From NCBI GenBank assembly GCA_932294295.1, contig OW028576.1, forward strand, positions 47,090,628 through 47,154,627: a stretch of 64,000 bases of DNA. Direction: 5' to 3'. Shown here one piece after another: positions 42,357 to 55,958 of this stretch. The position numbers and the translations under genes were made by a program. Every line of letters starts with the position of its first letter. Positions within the stretch are counted from its first letter, which is position 1. The notes below the pieces were generated by a model that worked only from the letters and a program-made list of their open reading frames with translations, ran no database searches and was not told the origin of the DNA. The stretch comes from Alitta virens (lineage: Eukaryota > Annelida > Polychaeta > Phyllodocida > Nereididae).

Positions 42357-43841
42357 TATGTATCTATCTCGGTGATGCAATCCAAAACAATTGAAACAGG
42401 CATGTACAGATTTAAGACTAAGGTATTTGTCATCCAAAGATAGCTTTTGAAAGTCTCTACAATCACCAGTGCTGTGCTTAACTTTACCATCTTTGTGTAA
42501 TGCACATGTGGTAGATCTGTTGCCTTCACCTTTGGCCTTTTCTGAGTCACTGCGCACAAAGTTTGATTGAGATGAAGTTTTCTTGCTACTCTCAGCTAAT
42601 TGCGCACCAGCTGCTCTTTCTCTGAACAAAAATTGCATGAAAGTAGACAAAGGTTTAAGTTTTGAACGATCATCGAGTTGATGATATTGGCGAATCCAAA
42701 TAATTTTGACATTGTTTGGCAGAAGTTCCGTTATTCTATCAATGTCACACATGGAAATAACATCAATCTGTCCTGACTCCTCCAGCTGAGAAAAGGTTGA
42801 TGCGACAGTATCTATGAAGTGTACCAAACCTTTAAAATTGTCTTCTCGGACCGGTCTCCATTTATCTAAACCATCAAGTGCAGCTTTCACACTTGCCCCA
42901 ACATCATTGTAATATTCGCACAATCTTTTCCAAAGCATTCATAAGCTTCAGGCCTAGTAATATAGATGTTTTGAACTTTGTCTTTAGCTGACCTTTTAAT
43001 GATATTTTCAATTCATAATCTAATACTGATCTATTCTGAATTGTGGACTCAGCTAATTCCTTCCAGACAGCCTTGAATTCAGGCCAGTCTTTGGGAAGAC
43101 CAGAGAATTCCGGCAGAGAAGTATTTTTAAGATTAATTTCAGTGTGGACTCTCTCTGCATTTTTGTTACTGAAAGAGGAGTAAGTAGAAGAAGAATGACT
43201 TTGCGGAAAGAACTCATTGTTTCCAATCAAAGTGGAAGGTTTGATGATGAAAGTGAACCACTGGTGCTACTCATTTGTGACTCTGTAACACTAGACAATT
43301 TGACAGTAGGACCTTGTACATTTGAAACAACACCAAGCTTAGACTCAGTGTATGTAGGTGAACCCAAACAAGGAGTCTCTTGAGAGACAACAAAATTTGA
43401 CTGTACTCCATACTTTACTTTGAGACTATACTGTCTCCTAATTTCATCAGAATGGAGTACAAGTGTGTTAACCTTTTCTTGCATGTCTGCACAAGCAACT
43501 TTCATTATACTAAATTGAGACATAAGTTGCAGTAATTCATCAGTCATGCATTCCATTTCAACCTTGTAACATTGCAAAGCATTTACATCACATTGAGCAT
43601 TACTCAACAAAGTTTTTAAGTTATCACAAATACCTTCAAGTCTCTTTGTTTGGACAGTCATATGTTGTTTAATCTTTTGCGACTCAAATTCATTTGAGTA
43701 AGCACTAAACTTAGCCATTGTTTGTTGATATGTTTCATCAACAGCATTCTGATACACAACAAGATAAAGACCATTATCCAAACACTCTATTAGGTAACAG
43801 TACTCATCATGAATTTCATTATTTCCTGTTAGACCATTCAA
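42357..43841 (-). pseudogene. BEL/Pao gag region
   Basis: Frames 43841-43227 (helical N-terminal part), 43230-42904 (LPEFSGLPKDWPEFKAVWKE, DUF1759-like) and 42938-42342 (zinc knuckles TTCALHKDGKVKHSTGDC and ACFNCFGLHHRD). Two frame changes near 43228 and 42920. The N-terminus runs into foldback sequence at 43828, so the native start is missing. Confidence 0.7.
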
Positions 43842-44706
43842 ATCATTCAGCAGCCATCACTTTTAGAAGCAACATCTGCTTAGCTGTGCTTTTCCTTGAA
43901 AATGTGTGCATCTACATAAATCTCCTCAAACTGAAGTCTTTCTGAACATATCTGAAGTTGAGAGAGCAGTATAGTGTGTAATCAGCAAATCTGGTATTTG
44001 GCATATCACGGTAGAGATTGGAACTATACTGGTATTTTGGTTCAGTAATGATATATACATATATATAACATACATGTTATGCAAATTATAATAAATAGCT
44101 CAATAAATAATCAATATACTGAATCAATAATGACTATCTATAGGCATTTACAGTCAAGTACTGAAGCATGGAAGTATTTACAACAATGTTGAAGTAATTG
44201 AACATAAATGACGCATATAAAAAAAATAAAACTCACAATCTCTACCAAGATATGCCAAACACCAGATTTGTAGATTACACACTATACCGCTCTCTCAACA
44301 TCAGATATGTTGCAGAAAGACTTCAGTTTGAGGAGTTATACAAACATGAAATGCAGTAATTACTACATTGAAAATCTAAAGAATACATAATTGTAAGCTG
44401 ATAAATATGAATTTGAATAAAGTTAAACAAGAGCCATATCACTGCAATTCATAAATAAAAATATAATAAAGAACTAACATTTATGTAGTTGCACACATTT
44501 TCAAGGAAAAGCACAGCTAAGGAGATGTTGCCTCTAAAAGGGCTGGCTGCTGAATGATTTGAATGGCCTAACAGGAAACCATTCAACCATGCAGTGTGAA
44601 ATACTGTGAGTTTGAAAATTGTGTGAAACACGCAAACAGTACACTGGCTGCCAAATTAAAGTGACAAAGTGACACCCAGGGACAAAATGTTGGAGATACC
44701 AACACA
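43828..44706. repeat. Foldback element B
   Basis: Arms about 43828-44030 and 44250-44706, inverted to each other and homologous to foldback A. The left arm lacks about 110 bp of the outer end where it abuts the gag relic. The right outer end GATACCAACACA joins LINE-flank sequence as in copy A (inverted). Confidence 0.65.
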
Positions 44707-47700
44707 ATACCTAATGTGTTAGTGACTGATTCATTACTACTTATCAATGGCACTCTTTCAATGCTTTCAGTTATTGAAAAATCTGCGTCATAAATAATAT
44801 GGAAAAATAATCTCGGTAACTTCATGATTTGAAAAATATCTCTTATCTTCATTAACCATTAATAAATCAGACAAAGCACGGTTTAAAAACACCTGATAAA
44901 ACTCACACTCTAAAAATATAACCGTCTGTCATTTTGCTGAAATTTCATTATTGATAAATAAGCTTCGTAAGGAAATGTTTGAAAGTCAGAGCAAGTAAGC
45001 ATATCATAAATCCATTTGAAAGACTATCGCATTACAGACACATCGGTAAATTAGTTAAGATAAAAACTATATGTAGGTAGAGGAAAGAAAAGAAAGAGAT
45101 GAATGAACAGGAGGCGATGGATGAAAGGAGACTCCTAAAAGGTATGAGGGGTCTGCCACTATAGAGGAGCCACCCACTGGATTTGCGGAAGCTCCTGCAA
45201 AAATATTATTTCAACCTCAATATTTCATATGCAGCCACAAATACTATGTGATGATAAGGGTTATATAGAAAAAGTAAAGAAATAAAATTATGTATTAGTA
45301 TTTAGTATTCAAGATTAATCTAGGCAATCATCTTTTTAATATATAATTAAACACTCAAATATACCACAGTATTGCCTATATCCAACAAATGCTCGACCTT
45401 GACCCCTTTCTCAGGCTAACAGGTCACATTTTACTTGAATTTTTAAAATATTAATTTGCAATAACTCAATAATTAATTTGCAATAACTCAATAATTAAGA
45501 GAGCTACAAATGTGTGCTTCACGTAATTGACACCAAAAGGGGGTAACGGGGTGAACTAGCTCATGATCAAAAATCATTTATTACTCTAAATGTGAAGAAC
45601 CGGAAGTTGCTGACCTTAGTTTACCATAGATGCAGATTGAGTCATGGCTGACCTAGTTCAACTGAACTTTTGGTGGCAATTAGATAAATGGTTACTGAGA
45701 TATGCATAAGGCATTAACAATTTCTTATTACTTAATAAGATTAACCCTTTATAACTACCTTACAGGTAGATTAAAATACAGGAACTGAGCTAAGACAAAT
45801 GGTTAGCCAGCACATTACGTAGGTTCAAGAGGCAGACAAACGCAAGAACAACCTAATCATACATAGACTTCCGGAAAACACCTGGGAAGACAACACTACT
45901 AACACAGAGGGTAGCCAATCTACATCAGAGGCAAGTGCCAGCAGAGGTCGAGGACAAATATCAGACAAAGATGAAGTCTTTAATATTCTCATTCACACCA
46001 ACCCTGGAATTACAAGGAGTCAGATAACCGAAATCACTCAAACTCGTTTTGTTGGATCAAAAACAGATATGTGGCAACTTGAATAGACTGAAACAGGAAA
46101 TGAATTATACCAGTGGATGAAAATACATTGAGGACGATAAGAAGAAAACACAGTGCATGGCATATATCTTGAGACATCGGATGAGACCAAACTGAAAGGA
46201 TATGCAAGGCTGAGGAATTAAGTGAGGAAACTGACACGAAGATTGAAACTTAAATTTCGAAAAAGAACCTTGCAAGAAACATCAAGTGTAACCCAAAGAT
46301 ATTTTGGCAGTATGTGAACTAAAAAATGAAAGCCAAACCTCGCATTTCGGACCTTGATAAAACCCTGATACATACTGACCGAAGGTAAGGACAAGGCTGA
46401 AGTGCTAGAGAGGTTTTTTGCATCAGTACTAATTGTCGAGCCAGATGAAGAAGTACTGAGGCTCCCTGCCTTTAACAACAGAAATGTACTTAATTCCATG
46501 GTCATAAATAGAGAGATGGTATTGAAGAAGATCTCCAAACTAAAAACAGGTAAATTGCCGGGCCCTGACAACCTACCACCAGGTCTACTTAAGGAAGTGA
46601 CAGAACAGATTTGTGTCCCACTGTGCTACATCTTCAAGACATCTCTCTGTACAGCCAATCTACCTACTGTTTGGAAGACTGGTAACATCAGTGCCCTACA
46701 CAAGAAAGGGAAAAAGAGTCTCTGTGATAACTACAGACCAGTGTGTTTGACAAATATCATTGGAAAAATGATGGAATCCTTAATGAAAGATGCTATGATG
46801 AAATTTATGAATGAAATATGGATTTCTCCCTGGGCGATCCATAGTCCTCCAACTCCTCAATGTATTAGACAGATGGACCGAGGCCCCATAGACCATGGAC
46901 ATAACATCGAAACCATTTCCATTGACTTCAAAAAGGCTTGATTCAGTGCCCCATCGCCGAATGATACAGAAACTCAAACAGTATGTTTTCAAAGGTGAAT
47001 TATTAGATTGGCTATGAGTGATGACCAGAGATAGTGGTTCAACTCCATTTACAGTTACGAGTGGCATACCGCAACGTTCAGTACTAGGTCCACTGCTTTT
47101 CCTCATATATGTCAATGACCTGCCAAATGTACTTTCTTCTGAGATCTTTATGTTCGCCCATGGCTCCTGAAATTCCATCTGAGCAAATCTATGAAAATAC
47201 ATATATATAGTAACGTGATGACGCACAACTGCCTAAAAGATATCTACAAGAGTGGAACACTCATCAACCTAGCAGTGACTAGTATTAGTAGTAAACTTTT
47301 TTATTTAAAGTCGTTTTAAATCATGGTGTCACATTCAATGTACAATGCAAAATATATGACTGAAGTCGAAGCTTCTGTATGACCTATTAGGCACAATAAT
47401 ATACAGTATGGAAAGTATAAGTATAGAACTAATCTATAAAACAAATCTATTCTACAATATAGTATATATAATAATAATAAAGCACACATATAAAGCACTC
47501 CATTGTACAATTTAGCACCTTAGAGGAAATAAAGATTGCACAAGTGATTCTTAAATATTTCAATGCACAACTTTTTACAAGATTAGTCTGTCACATCTAC
47601 AGTTAAAAATTACAAAGGAGAAGGATCTTGGCATCATCTTCCAAGACAATCTCCAGTTCGACATTCAAATAGCATAAATAATAGGAAAGGCATCAAGAAA

Positions 47701-48600
47701 TATGGGCATAATCAGACAAACTTTCCACAATTTGGAACCAGACATCTTCCTACCTCCTTATGTAACATTGGTCAGAAGTCACCTTGAGTACGGCCAGAGC
47801 ATATGGAGTCATTATACATGACAAGACATCGGAAGGATTGAGGCATTACAACAACAGGCGAAGAGGGTAAACGGTTTCAGAAGTCTAACCTACTCTGAAC
47901 AACTAAGAAAACTGCGTCTTCCATCGCTATACTTCAGATGACAAAGAGGCGAAATAATAGAAGTATTCAAGATTATCCATGGCATATCTGACAACAAGAC
48001 AACACCATTGCTGAAAAGGGATCAAGGCGGAAGAAGAGGACATAATTACAAGCTATTCAAAAGCAGGACAGATGGACTAAATCTTAGAAAATACAGCTTC
48101 ACCCAGAGAATAGTATACACATGGAACACAGTGCCAGAGAGGGTGGTATCTGCAGACAATGTCAACATATTCAAAAATAGATTTGACTGTCATTGGGCTA
48201 ATAATCCATGTAAATTTAACCATTTGATGAATAGTATTGTATATATGACTAGGGAGGGCAGCATTAGCGGCCAACCTGTATGGTCATTTGGTTATTGTGG
48301 AGAGTGAGAGTGTGTGGCTCTAACAATGGCTCATTTATGTATATATGTGTAAATTAGATGTATATACTTTAAATTGTACAAAATATGACTAATGTGCATT
48401 TTATTTGGAGCCAATGTCAGTTGTCTTGTTTATAGTCAGGCAACACCAGCTGCCTACCTCTGTATCTAGCTACACTTTTTTTTATGCAAATTGAGTTATT
48501 GGACACCTACCGCTCCAAGTGAGATCTGGACATCGAGGTCCAATAGGACCTGAGTCAAGTAATGCCCTAATCTAATCTAATCTATGGATTGGTTCAGCAA
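44707..48600 (+). mobile_element. LINE copy B with 5' flank, decayed
   Basis: Nearly identical inverted copy of 31257-35265. RT frame 46402-46941 (179 residues) is longer than in A because B lacks the 57 bp duplication. Near 47160 about 100 bp after FAH are deleted, removing the end of motif C. C-terminal part at 48008-48307. TCTAA repeats mark the 3' end (about 48570-48590). Confidence 0.85.
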
Positions 48601-48830
48601 TAATTAACGCTGGATTGTCATTCGTTGCATTGTCTAAAACACGGATCGAATCCCATCAGGGCCTTGATACAATGCTAGGTTCACTATAGCTCTATAAAAT
48701 CAATAAACTTTCCCATAGTGAAAATGCCGATTTGTCCTACTGTTAGCTGCTCCTTCAATTTCAAAAATTCAAAGTTTATTATGTACAAATATGTTTGGGT
48801 GTTCAGCTGCCATGCCCCCTCGAGGGGATT
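48595..48830. repeat. Dispersed repeat, inverted copy of 22140-22362
   Basis: Starts within a few bases of the 3' end of LINE copy B, so LINE B may have inserted in this repeat. From 48831 to 49767 I see no gene; an AAGATGGCGGCC-type inverted motif lies at about 48990-49025. Confidence 0.7.
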
Positions 48831-49767
48831 TGAGTTATAACATGTTACTATAGATAATTTGTTCATGTGGTTAGCTTAATAGTCTAGGAGATAACAGAAA
48901 AATCGTGCAAAGGATGATACAAGCATCAAACTTGGCACACTTGTTCTCCAAGTAATACTAATCAAATCTGCCCGATTGGCCAATTGAATATCCAAGATGG
49001 CGGCCATTTTTCAAGATGGCCGCCAAATTAGCCACCCGAAGTTCACATTTTGCTTAAAAGTATTTGTAGTTGCCTGATTTGCATGATCTAGGCGTGAATT
49101 CCTATGTTTGCAAGCCTGCTGAAGTTGATTTTCCTGTTTATAAAGCACGCCAACACATATTTTTCCCACTTTGCTCATTTGTTTAGGATTTTCATACGTT
49201 TGCATGACTATGGGGTGTAGGGGTGTAGTGTTAGAGGTAGTACCTTTGTTTCAGCAGTCAGCCACATCCATTGGATGGACTACTGGCACTGGTCCTCACC
49301 ACTGGCCCAACTTTCATCTATGGCTCCAAGAATATGCTAGTGCATGGCATCAGCCACACCCTGGTAAACCGCGTTGGCTCGCGGGCTAAACTAGGGCACT
49401 ACCAAGGCACATTGGTGACATCACTGCTGTGAAACTCAGCATGGGGTTCAGTGTCAGCTATGTAGGGCATCATACTGCAACAACCTACTAGTGTCCCAAA
49501 TGCTACCTAATCAACCCCGGATCAGTTAGGCAGCCGCACCTGAATGGACAGGACGTGCCAGCGCGGGAGAGCCGAGCCAAGGATAAAGGGGTTTTAGTTA
49601 TCTGGATGGTGTACAGATCGCACTGGACTTATGACACTGGATGAACGATCGGACTAGGTGTAGGGCACGGTGCAAGAACCTAGTTGTATCCCATACAGGA
49701 AAGTGTCTATTATACATGTACAGGGTGGTAAAAGGATAAACCCTCGATCCTAAACATCATACTAACC

Positions 49768-52700
49768 ATGGACGCAAGTTCTACTGGAAAATCGTGGAAC
49801 ACTGACTGGACCAAGTGTTGCCTATGTCAAGAGGTTAAGAAAGAAGATCTGAAGTTTCCCCAGGCCAATCCTGCCAGAAGAGGCGATGATGGATATATGA
49901 ACTTGGCAAAGAATGCACTACCAATCAAGCTAGACCCTGCAAGATTTGACGGAGGTGGTGGGATAGATAAAACCTTGAGACAAAAGAAGGCACGATATCA
50001 TGAGAGTTGTAGGCTTCTAATTAACAACACAAAGTTACAGAGAGCTGAAAAAAGATCAACCCCTGCAGGTACTAGTGATGAGGGCGGTAAAAGTAAGATC
50101 CTACGAAAGGTCCAAGAAGCTAAAATACAAGAATGTTTCTTTGCGAAAAAGGAGGGGAGCTTAGAGAAGCAATGACAATGCAAGTGAACAACAGAATAAA
50201 CGGATGTGCAAATACACTTATTGATGGAAAACTTCTTGCCAAACTAAGTGTAGGAGATGTCATAGCACAAGAAGTGAAATATCACCCTGCTTGCTCGGTG
50301 GCATTGTGTAACCGAGAATGAGCCTACCTAAAGGTGCAGGAGCAAGAAAAAGCACAGGAGCACTGGAAGGAAGCATATCCAATTGCTTTCTCCAAACTAG
50401 TAACCTACATTACTGAGATGAAAAATGCCAGTGATAGTAGAGATCCACACATTTTCAAGCTTACTAATTTGACCATGCTTTACAAGCAGAGGCTGGAGCA
50501 GCTTGGTGTTGAATCGCCTGATGTTCATCCTACTCGACTCAAGGACCAGTTGCTTTTTCACATTCCCAAGCTGCAAGCTCATCGCCAAGGACGAGATGTT
50601 CTGCTGGCTTTTGAAAATGATGTAGGCTCAATCCTCTCAAAAGCATCCAAATACGGTGAAGCGATCCATCTAGCAAAAGTTGCTGGAATAATAAAACGAG
50701 ACATGCTCAATCAAAAGTCAAATTTCAGCAGCACCTTTAACGACACAGACCTACAACAGGCTGTACCACCATCACTGCTGCAATTTGTATGCATGATCGA
50801 ACATGGTGCAGACATCAAGTCCCCACTCCAGCATGGAGCATCGAAATCTGACCTTTCTATATCACAACTCTTACAGTACAACTGCTTTGCCAAACACAAG
50901 GAAGGAACGAATGTCCACAGGCATTCCAAGGACCGTGAGCCGCCTTTTGCAGTCTACATGGGCATGTATGTGTTTGCCAAGACAAGGAAGAGACAAATCA
51001 TTGAAATGCTCCATGAGAATGGGCTCAGCATATCATACGACAAAGTCCTACAAATCTCAGCACAGTTAGGAGAAGCAGTTGTTGCACAGTATGTGCAAGA
51101 TGAAGTAATATGTCCCCCAGCCTTGAGAAAGCAGTTGTTCACAACTGCAGCAGTGGACAACATAGATCATAATCCGACTGCGACCACAGCTCAAACATCA
51201 TTCCATGGTACAAGTGTGTCCATTTTCCAACATCCAAGCACTGAAAATGCTGGCGATGAACGTGAGCCACTCAAACTAGAGTCAGAAATAAAGGTTAAGA
51301 AAGTCCCAGAGCTTCCAGAAGCATACACCAATATTCGACCAGCATACATCACGAAAAAACCCAATCCTCCTCCAGTAGCAAGCCAATTTTTACCAGCACC
51401 CGAGTTGATCTGCTCACACTTGAAAGAAGAATATTCTTGGTTGGAGGAAGTCTTCCTCACTGAGAATGTGGCTGATGCAGTCAGCATGACATGATCAGCC
51501 CACCATGCAACGCAGAAAAGGAGCTCTCCATTTAAAGTGAGCATTTCAGCGATGATGCCTCTGTGGCGAGATCAGGCTCACTCTGTTGCAACGATCAAGC
51601 ATGCCATGGCGAAGGTCCGTGATACAGTGGCTTTCCTGAACCCAAGGCAGACACCTGTAATTGCTGCTGACCAACCGTTGTATGCTCTGGGAAAACAAAT
51701 ACAATGGCAGTGGCCCGAATATGGAGAGGACAAGTTCGTGATCATGTGAGCAACAACATCCAGATGTGGCCAGGGAGTTTCACAAAGGGAACTGCGTCAT
51801 CCACAAGTCAAGAAGAGAATATTCTGCTCTGGCGATCGACCAAGCACACGAGCAGAATAATGCAGTGATCAAAGGTGACGGAGGAGCAATTGGGTTGACA
51901 GAAGACCCGTCAGCACTTCGTAGGTGGATGGTCGCTGGACCCGAAGTTAGTCGTCTAGTAGCTGGATACGAGGCCATGTCTGGTATGAAAGATGCCACCT
52001 ACAGCAGCAGACATCACAAGCAGACACTGAGTGCCCAGAAATCTTTCTTTGAAAATGTGGAATCACTCTCTGCTGGATGCAGGAGATTGGCAATCCATTC
52101 CAAGAAGAATCAGCCGACCTGCTGGTGCTAGACACAAAGAACATTGCAGACCCATCTCGAGCCGAAATGGTAGCAACACATCACCGGCGGGGCAAAGAGC
52201 AGTTCCAATCATGCATGGACGGGCTAGAGAATGAAGGTGAAAGTCTTTTCTATAATCCCCTCAAGAAAAACCTTGTTTCTTTCTTCAAACAAGAGCAGGC
52301 TAAGGGAATTTCTAAGGAAAAAGTCCTGAAAGACGACTGTCAGTTATTCTCGCGACTGTTCATCTCGTGCAAGAACAGGCAGTGTAACTTGCAAGAATTC
52401 TTCAAGCACGAGAATCAGTCACACCCTGCATCTCTCAGTGACACCGGCAAGCTTCATACGTGTCAGAAGTCACAGCTGGTTGAAATTCTTGAAGCGCAAG
52501 TGAACATCTCAGACAGAGAACCAAAGGGAGATGCAATCATCATTGATGGATCAGCACTTATCAATGCCTTACCTCCACGGAGTTCAAAGACTTTTGATGA
52601 CTATGCTAAAGAAGAAATCATCCCAAAGGTAGAATCCTATGGTGCCAGGTACGAGTGGGTGGATGTAGTCTTTGATGTGTATAAGAAGTCAAGTCTGAAA

Positions 52701-52887
52701 TCCGAGACGAGGTCGAAAAGGGGGCAAGGAATCAGAAGAAGGGTGACAGGAACTAGTAAGACACCAGGTAACTGGCAAAGCTTCCTTCGTGACGCCAGCA
52801 ACAAAACTGAGCTGTTTCACTTCCTTGCAGAAAAGATGTGTGAAGCGGAGACGACAAGCACAGTCATCGTCACAAAAAAAATGGGCA
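49768..52887 (+). pseudogene. Broken ORF of a repetitive invertebrate family
   Basis: Consecutive frames: 49768-50175 (zinc pattern KCCLCQ ... RYHESC), 50133-50321, 50334-51494 (386 residues), 51537-51749, 51766-52131, 52077-52892. Together they read as one protein interrupted by frameshifts near 50150 and 52080 and stops near 50320, 51494 and 51749. The last part has GDAIIIDGSALINALPPRSS and DVVFDVYKKSSLK. I recognise it as a high-copy family in invertebrate genomes, likely transposon-linked, function not known. It is cut at 52887 by the start of the segmental duplication. Confidence 0.6.
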
Positions 52888-54794
52888 GGTAATCTCACCA
52901 ATGGAAATGTTAGTTACAGTTGGTAGTTGATATGTAAACTTTTATTCACTTGTAAAGTAAGTTTAAGCTCCTTTGATGACTCTAGTGGTATTCATGGCAA
53001 TTGATCATAGTGGTATTTATGTCAATTGATCATCCTGTATTCACTGAAGCTTGTCATTAAAGACAAGGTTCAGCTATACACTGACACCGCCTGCCCTCTA
53101 GTGATAGACAACTCGGGTAACACTGATGGACCTTTCAATGAGTCAAAACTACCTGATGATTCATCATGGGATAGAGCAACTGCAGTAGAACAAATAGGAG
53201 TGTAGCTCATCAATGCAGTTCTTAGTAGAAGAAATCAAGGAAAATTTACATATCGATTCTACCAACTGAGGCTAAATGTACTTGCATGGTAAGAGCAGTT
53301 AAAAAAAATCGAAAAAAGCAGTAACTATGTTTAATGGAGTAAGATAATTATGTAGACATTGTCTAATACAGTGGCCACCCCACATTGATACATGCACTAT
53401 ATGTCAGTCACAGTTGGACTGGTCGATTTTTTTCCAACCATCATGGCCGGGATTAAATCTTTGATTTTCAGAGTTTAAAAAGGTCATACTCTTTAAGGTC
53501 GTGTGACCCACTATCCAGCCTCATTCTGAGTTGCATTCATGGGCCCTGGCAATGCTGGTGTGAGTGGGTTGCTAAGGCGCTGTGAGTTGCAAGCACAGTT
53601 GTTAGGTGGTAGTCATGTGACCCACAGGCACAGTTGCCATGATGCCACAGGACCTACATTCACCCTCCTTCTGATTTTGAATTTTCCACTTATTGGATTA
53701 AAATTTTGCACTATAAAATTTCAAATGGTTAAAACCAGTGTTATTTCCTATGTGGTATCAGAAAAATATGTAAAATCTGATAAAAAAACTAAGAAAAAAT
53801 TATAACGAACAATCTGCCATCAAGGGCTCTTAGACTAGTGTAGCATAGTAACCATATGCGATGGCATATGTTTAACATGCGTTATACAACAAAAATAGTT
53901 CCTAAATGCCAACATTTTCCAGATTGAGAGACAGTTTATTTCGATGAGAGATGTACTGATTTTGGCATGGGCTATGTCTTTACTACAATCCAGTATCAAA
54001 TTGCATGCAACGCACGCCAGAAATGATTTTTTTTTTCGCAAAACTCAGAACGACCGCATCTCTGGCCCTGGACATCTTGTATCACTACCCACATATTAAT
54101 TACATAAATTATGTATGCATTGAACATCATATTATAGAAATGAACTCATATAAAAATATACTTTGATAATCAATTATTTTATTTTATGATTAAAAATTTG
54201 GATATAGATCTGCTACCCTAATGATGGGGTTTAAGAAAGTTAGACCTATCAATACCTGTTGCTGAGGATTGACATTTATGATGCAATGTGGTGATTAATC
54301 ATAAATATTTAATGAAATAAACGAAGGAGCAGTAGTCCAAGTCTTAAACTAATGAATGAAAATTAGGTTTTCAAAATCAGACATAAATTGTGATATTCAA
54401 TTATACATTATTATATAATGTGCTGCTTGAAGCATGTTACAAAGAGTCATTTTAGAGGATTTATATCCTTATTAAGTGATTATAAATGGTGAAATCTACA
54501 TATTAATTATATGTAAAATCAGACACGTATCATCCAAATATTTCATGGCGTTGATTTTTTTTATGGGGGGGGGGGGGGAGTTCAATGTCCAAACATGACA
54601 GAAGACTGAGGCATCAGTATTAACCGTCACTTGTATATAATGTGATCTCTGTGCTTTTACATCCATGTACATATCTTTGGACGATGCCTTGTTGTATATT
54701 TTCCTAATTCAAATGTTGTATTTATATTAACACTGTGATAATGAACAGTATTAACTGCAGTAATATATGTATTTAGTGTTACTGTTTACATGTA

Positions 54795-54796
<2 letters not shown>

Positions 54797-54822
<26 letters not shown>
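54797..54822. repeat. (AT)n microsatellite, duplicate copy
   Basis: Shorter counterpart of the run at 29655-29694. Confidence 0.9.
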
Positions 54823-54825
<3 letters not shown>

Positions 54826-55152
54826 ACCAATGTATGTAAACAAAGCTAATGCTCAAGAAATACCTCATTGTGATCTGAAACCATTGAAAATAGGATCTTT
54901 TTACCATACTATTATTAAGCAACTGGGACCATGGATGTGTAGATAATCTATTGATAATGTATACATTTAACTTTCATACCATGTAAATATATTGAATATA
55001 GGAATAGTGAGTAGAAGTTGACTTAATTCATGTTTTTATCTGTTATTTTGACAAATGTATAGTGTATGATATAACTGTGTCAATAAAAGCAGATCTAGTT
55101 GTGTATATTATTATTTGTTGTTATGCTAAGACATTAGTCTTGACCAACTTAG

Positions 55153-55316
55153 ACAGACAGACAGCTAGACAGACAGACAGACAGACAGACAGCGCGACAG
55201 ACAGACAGCGCGACAGACAGACAGACAGACAGACAACGCGACAGACAGACAGACAGCTCGACAGACAGATAGATAGATAGATAGATAGATAGATGGATAG
55301 ATAGATAGATAGATAG
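55153..55316. repeat. (CAGA)n with GCGC interruptions, then (GATA)n
   Basis: CAGA units are interrupted by GCGCGA or TAGA four to five times, then about 12 GATA units. Long ORFs on both strands across it are repeat artefacts. Confidence 0.95.
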
Positions 55317-55367
55317 TGCATTGGAAGTTGTGTATAGTGTACATACACGTACATATGTGTGACTTAC

Positions 55368-55958
55368 TTTTAGCGCTAACAACAGCACAGCACCTCAGCG
55401 CACTGAATTCTTCACCTCCCCTACATGCTCCATATTCTCCAGAACTGCATATTCCAGTAGCAACATATCCAGATGGGCAATTAACAGTCACACCCCAGTC
55501 ACCAAAGCTGTGGACATAAAACATACAACACAATGTAAATATGCAAAAATACAATAAAAGTGGCTCACCTATTGTCTGAATATGAGAAATGGTTCAATGG
55601 AATGCTTGTTGTGCATTACGCCAAATTGTCATGCAGAAGTGAACATGCAGCCAGTTTTTTCTTATCAGGCAATTAACGTACGGTAGTAAACCAATTGTAA
55701 GTATGGACAATACATCAATGATAATTATTGAATGAACTGTTGGCATTACTTTAAAATGATATTGACATTTGTAAATATTTTTCTACGTTTATAGAAAATA
55801 TAGCTGACATTTTCCAAGATATATTTGAACAATATGAAAATCTATAGACACATATGATACTTTTCTTCTACTTACCCATCAATGCATTGAAAAGGATCTA
55901 CAAAACTTTGAGCATTGGCAAGCCCAAGTGTTAAGACAAGTGTTGCAGTCACTAGCAT
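55368..55958 (-). pseudogene. Partial duplicate of the Cys-rich secreted gene (exons 1-2)
   Basis: Exon 1 (55958-55876) encodes the signal peptide and QSFVDPFQCIDG; exon 2 (55507-55368) encodes one Cys-rich repeat with NCPSGYVATGICSSGE and ALRCCAV. Splice sites, phases and TATA box are intact. Exons 3-5 are absent because the duplication begins inside intron 2. It could still be transcribed and spliced to something downstream; as seen it is truncated. Confidence 0.7.

Larger units (their letters stand above)
36830..43828 (-). mobile_element. BEL/Pao-like LTR retroelement body, broken, no LTRs recognised
   Basis: The order on the minus strand is gag (43841-42359), protease region (40501-39896), RT (39481-39167) and integrase (38508-36888). 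It is interrupted by a Tc1-type transposon (40720-42356) and by an unrelated insert (39482-39895). Many frames are broken. Foldback elements, not LTRs, flank both sides, so the element was probably truncated or moved with its surroundings. BEL/Pao affiliation rests on the gag zinc-knuckle pattern, the DUF5641-like C-terminus and gene order. Confidence 0.75.

Noticed and set aside
55153..55316. Regularly spaced repeats resembling an array
   Set aside because: Simple 4-bp microsatellite without unique spacers; not a CRISPR array, and the genome is eukaryotic.
55062..55554. Several long ORFs on both strands with RQTDRQTD or LSVCLSVC repeats
   Set aside because: They are translations of the CAGA/GATA microsatellite; one merely joins it to exon 2 of the Cys-rich duplicate.
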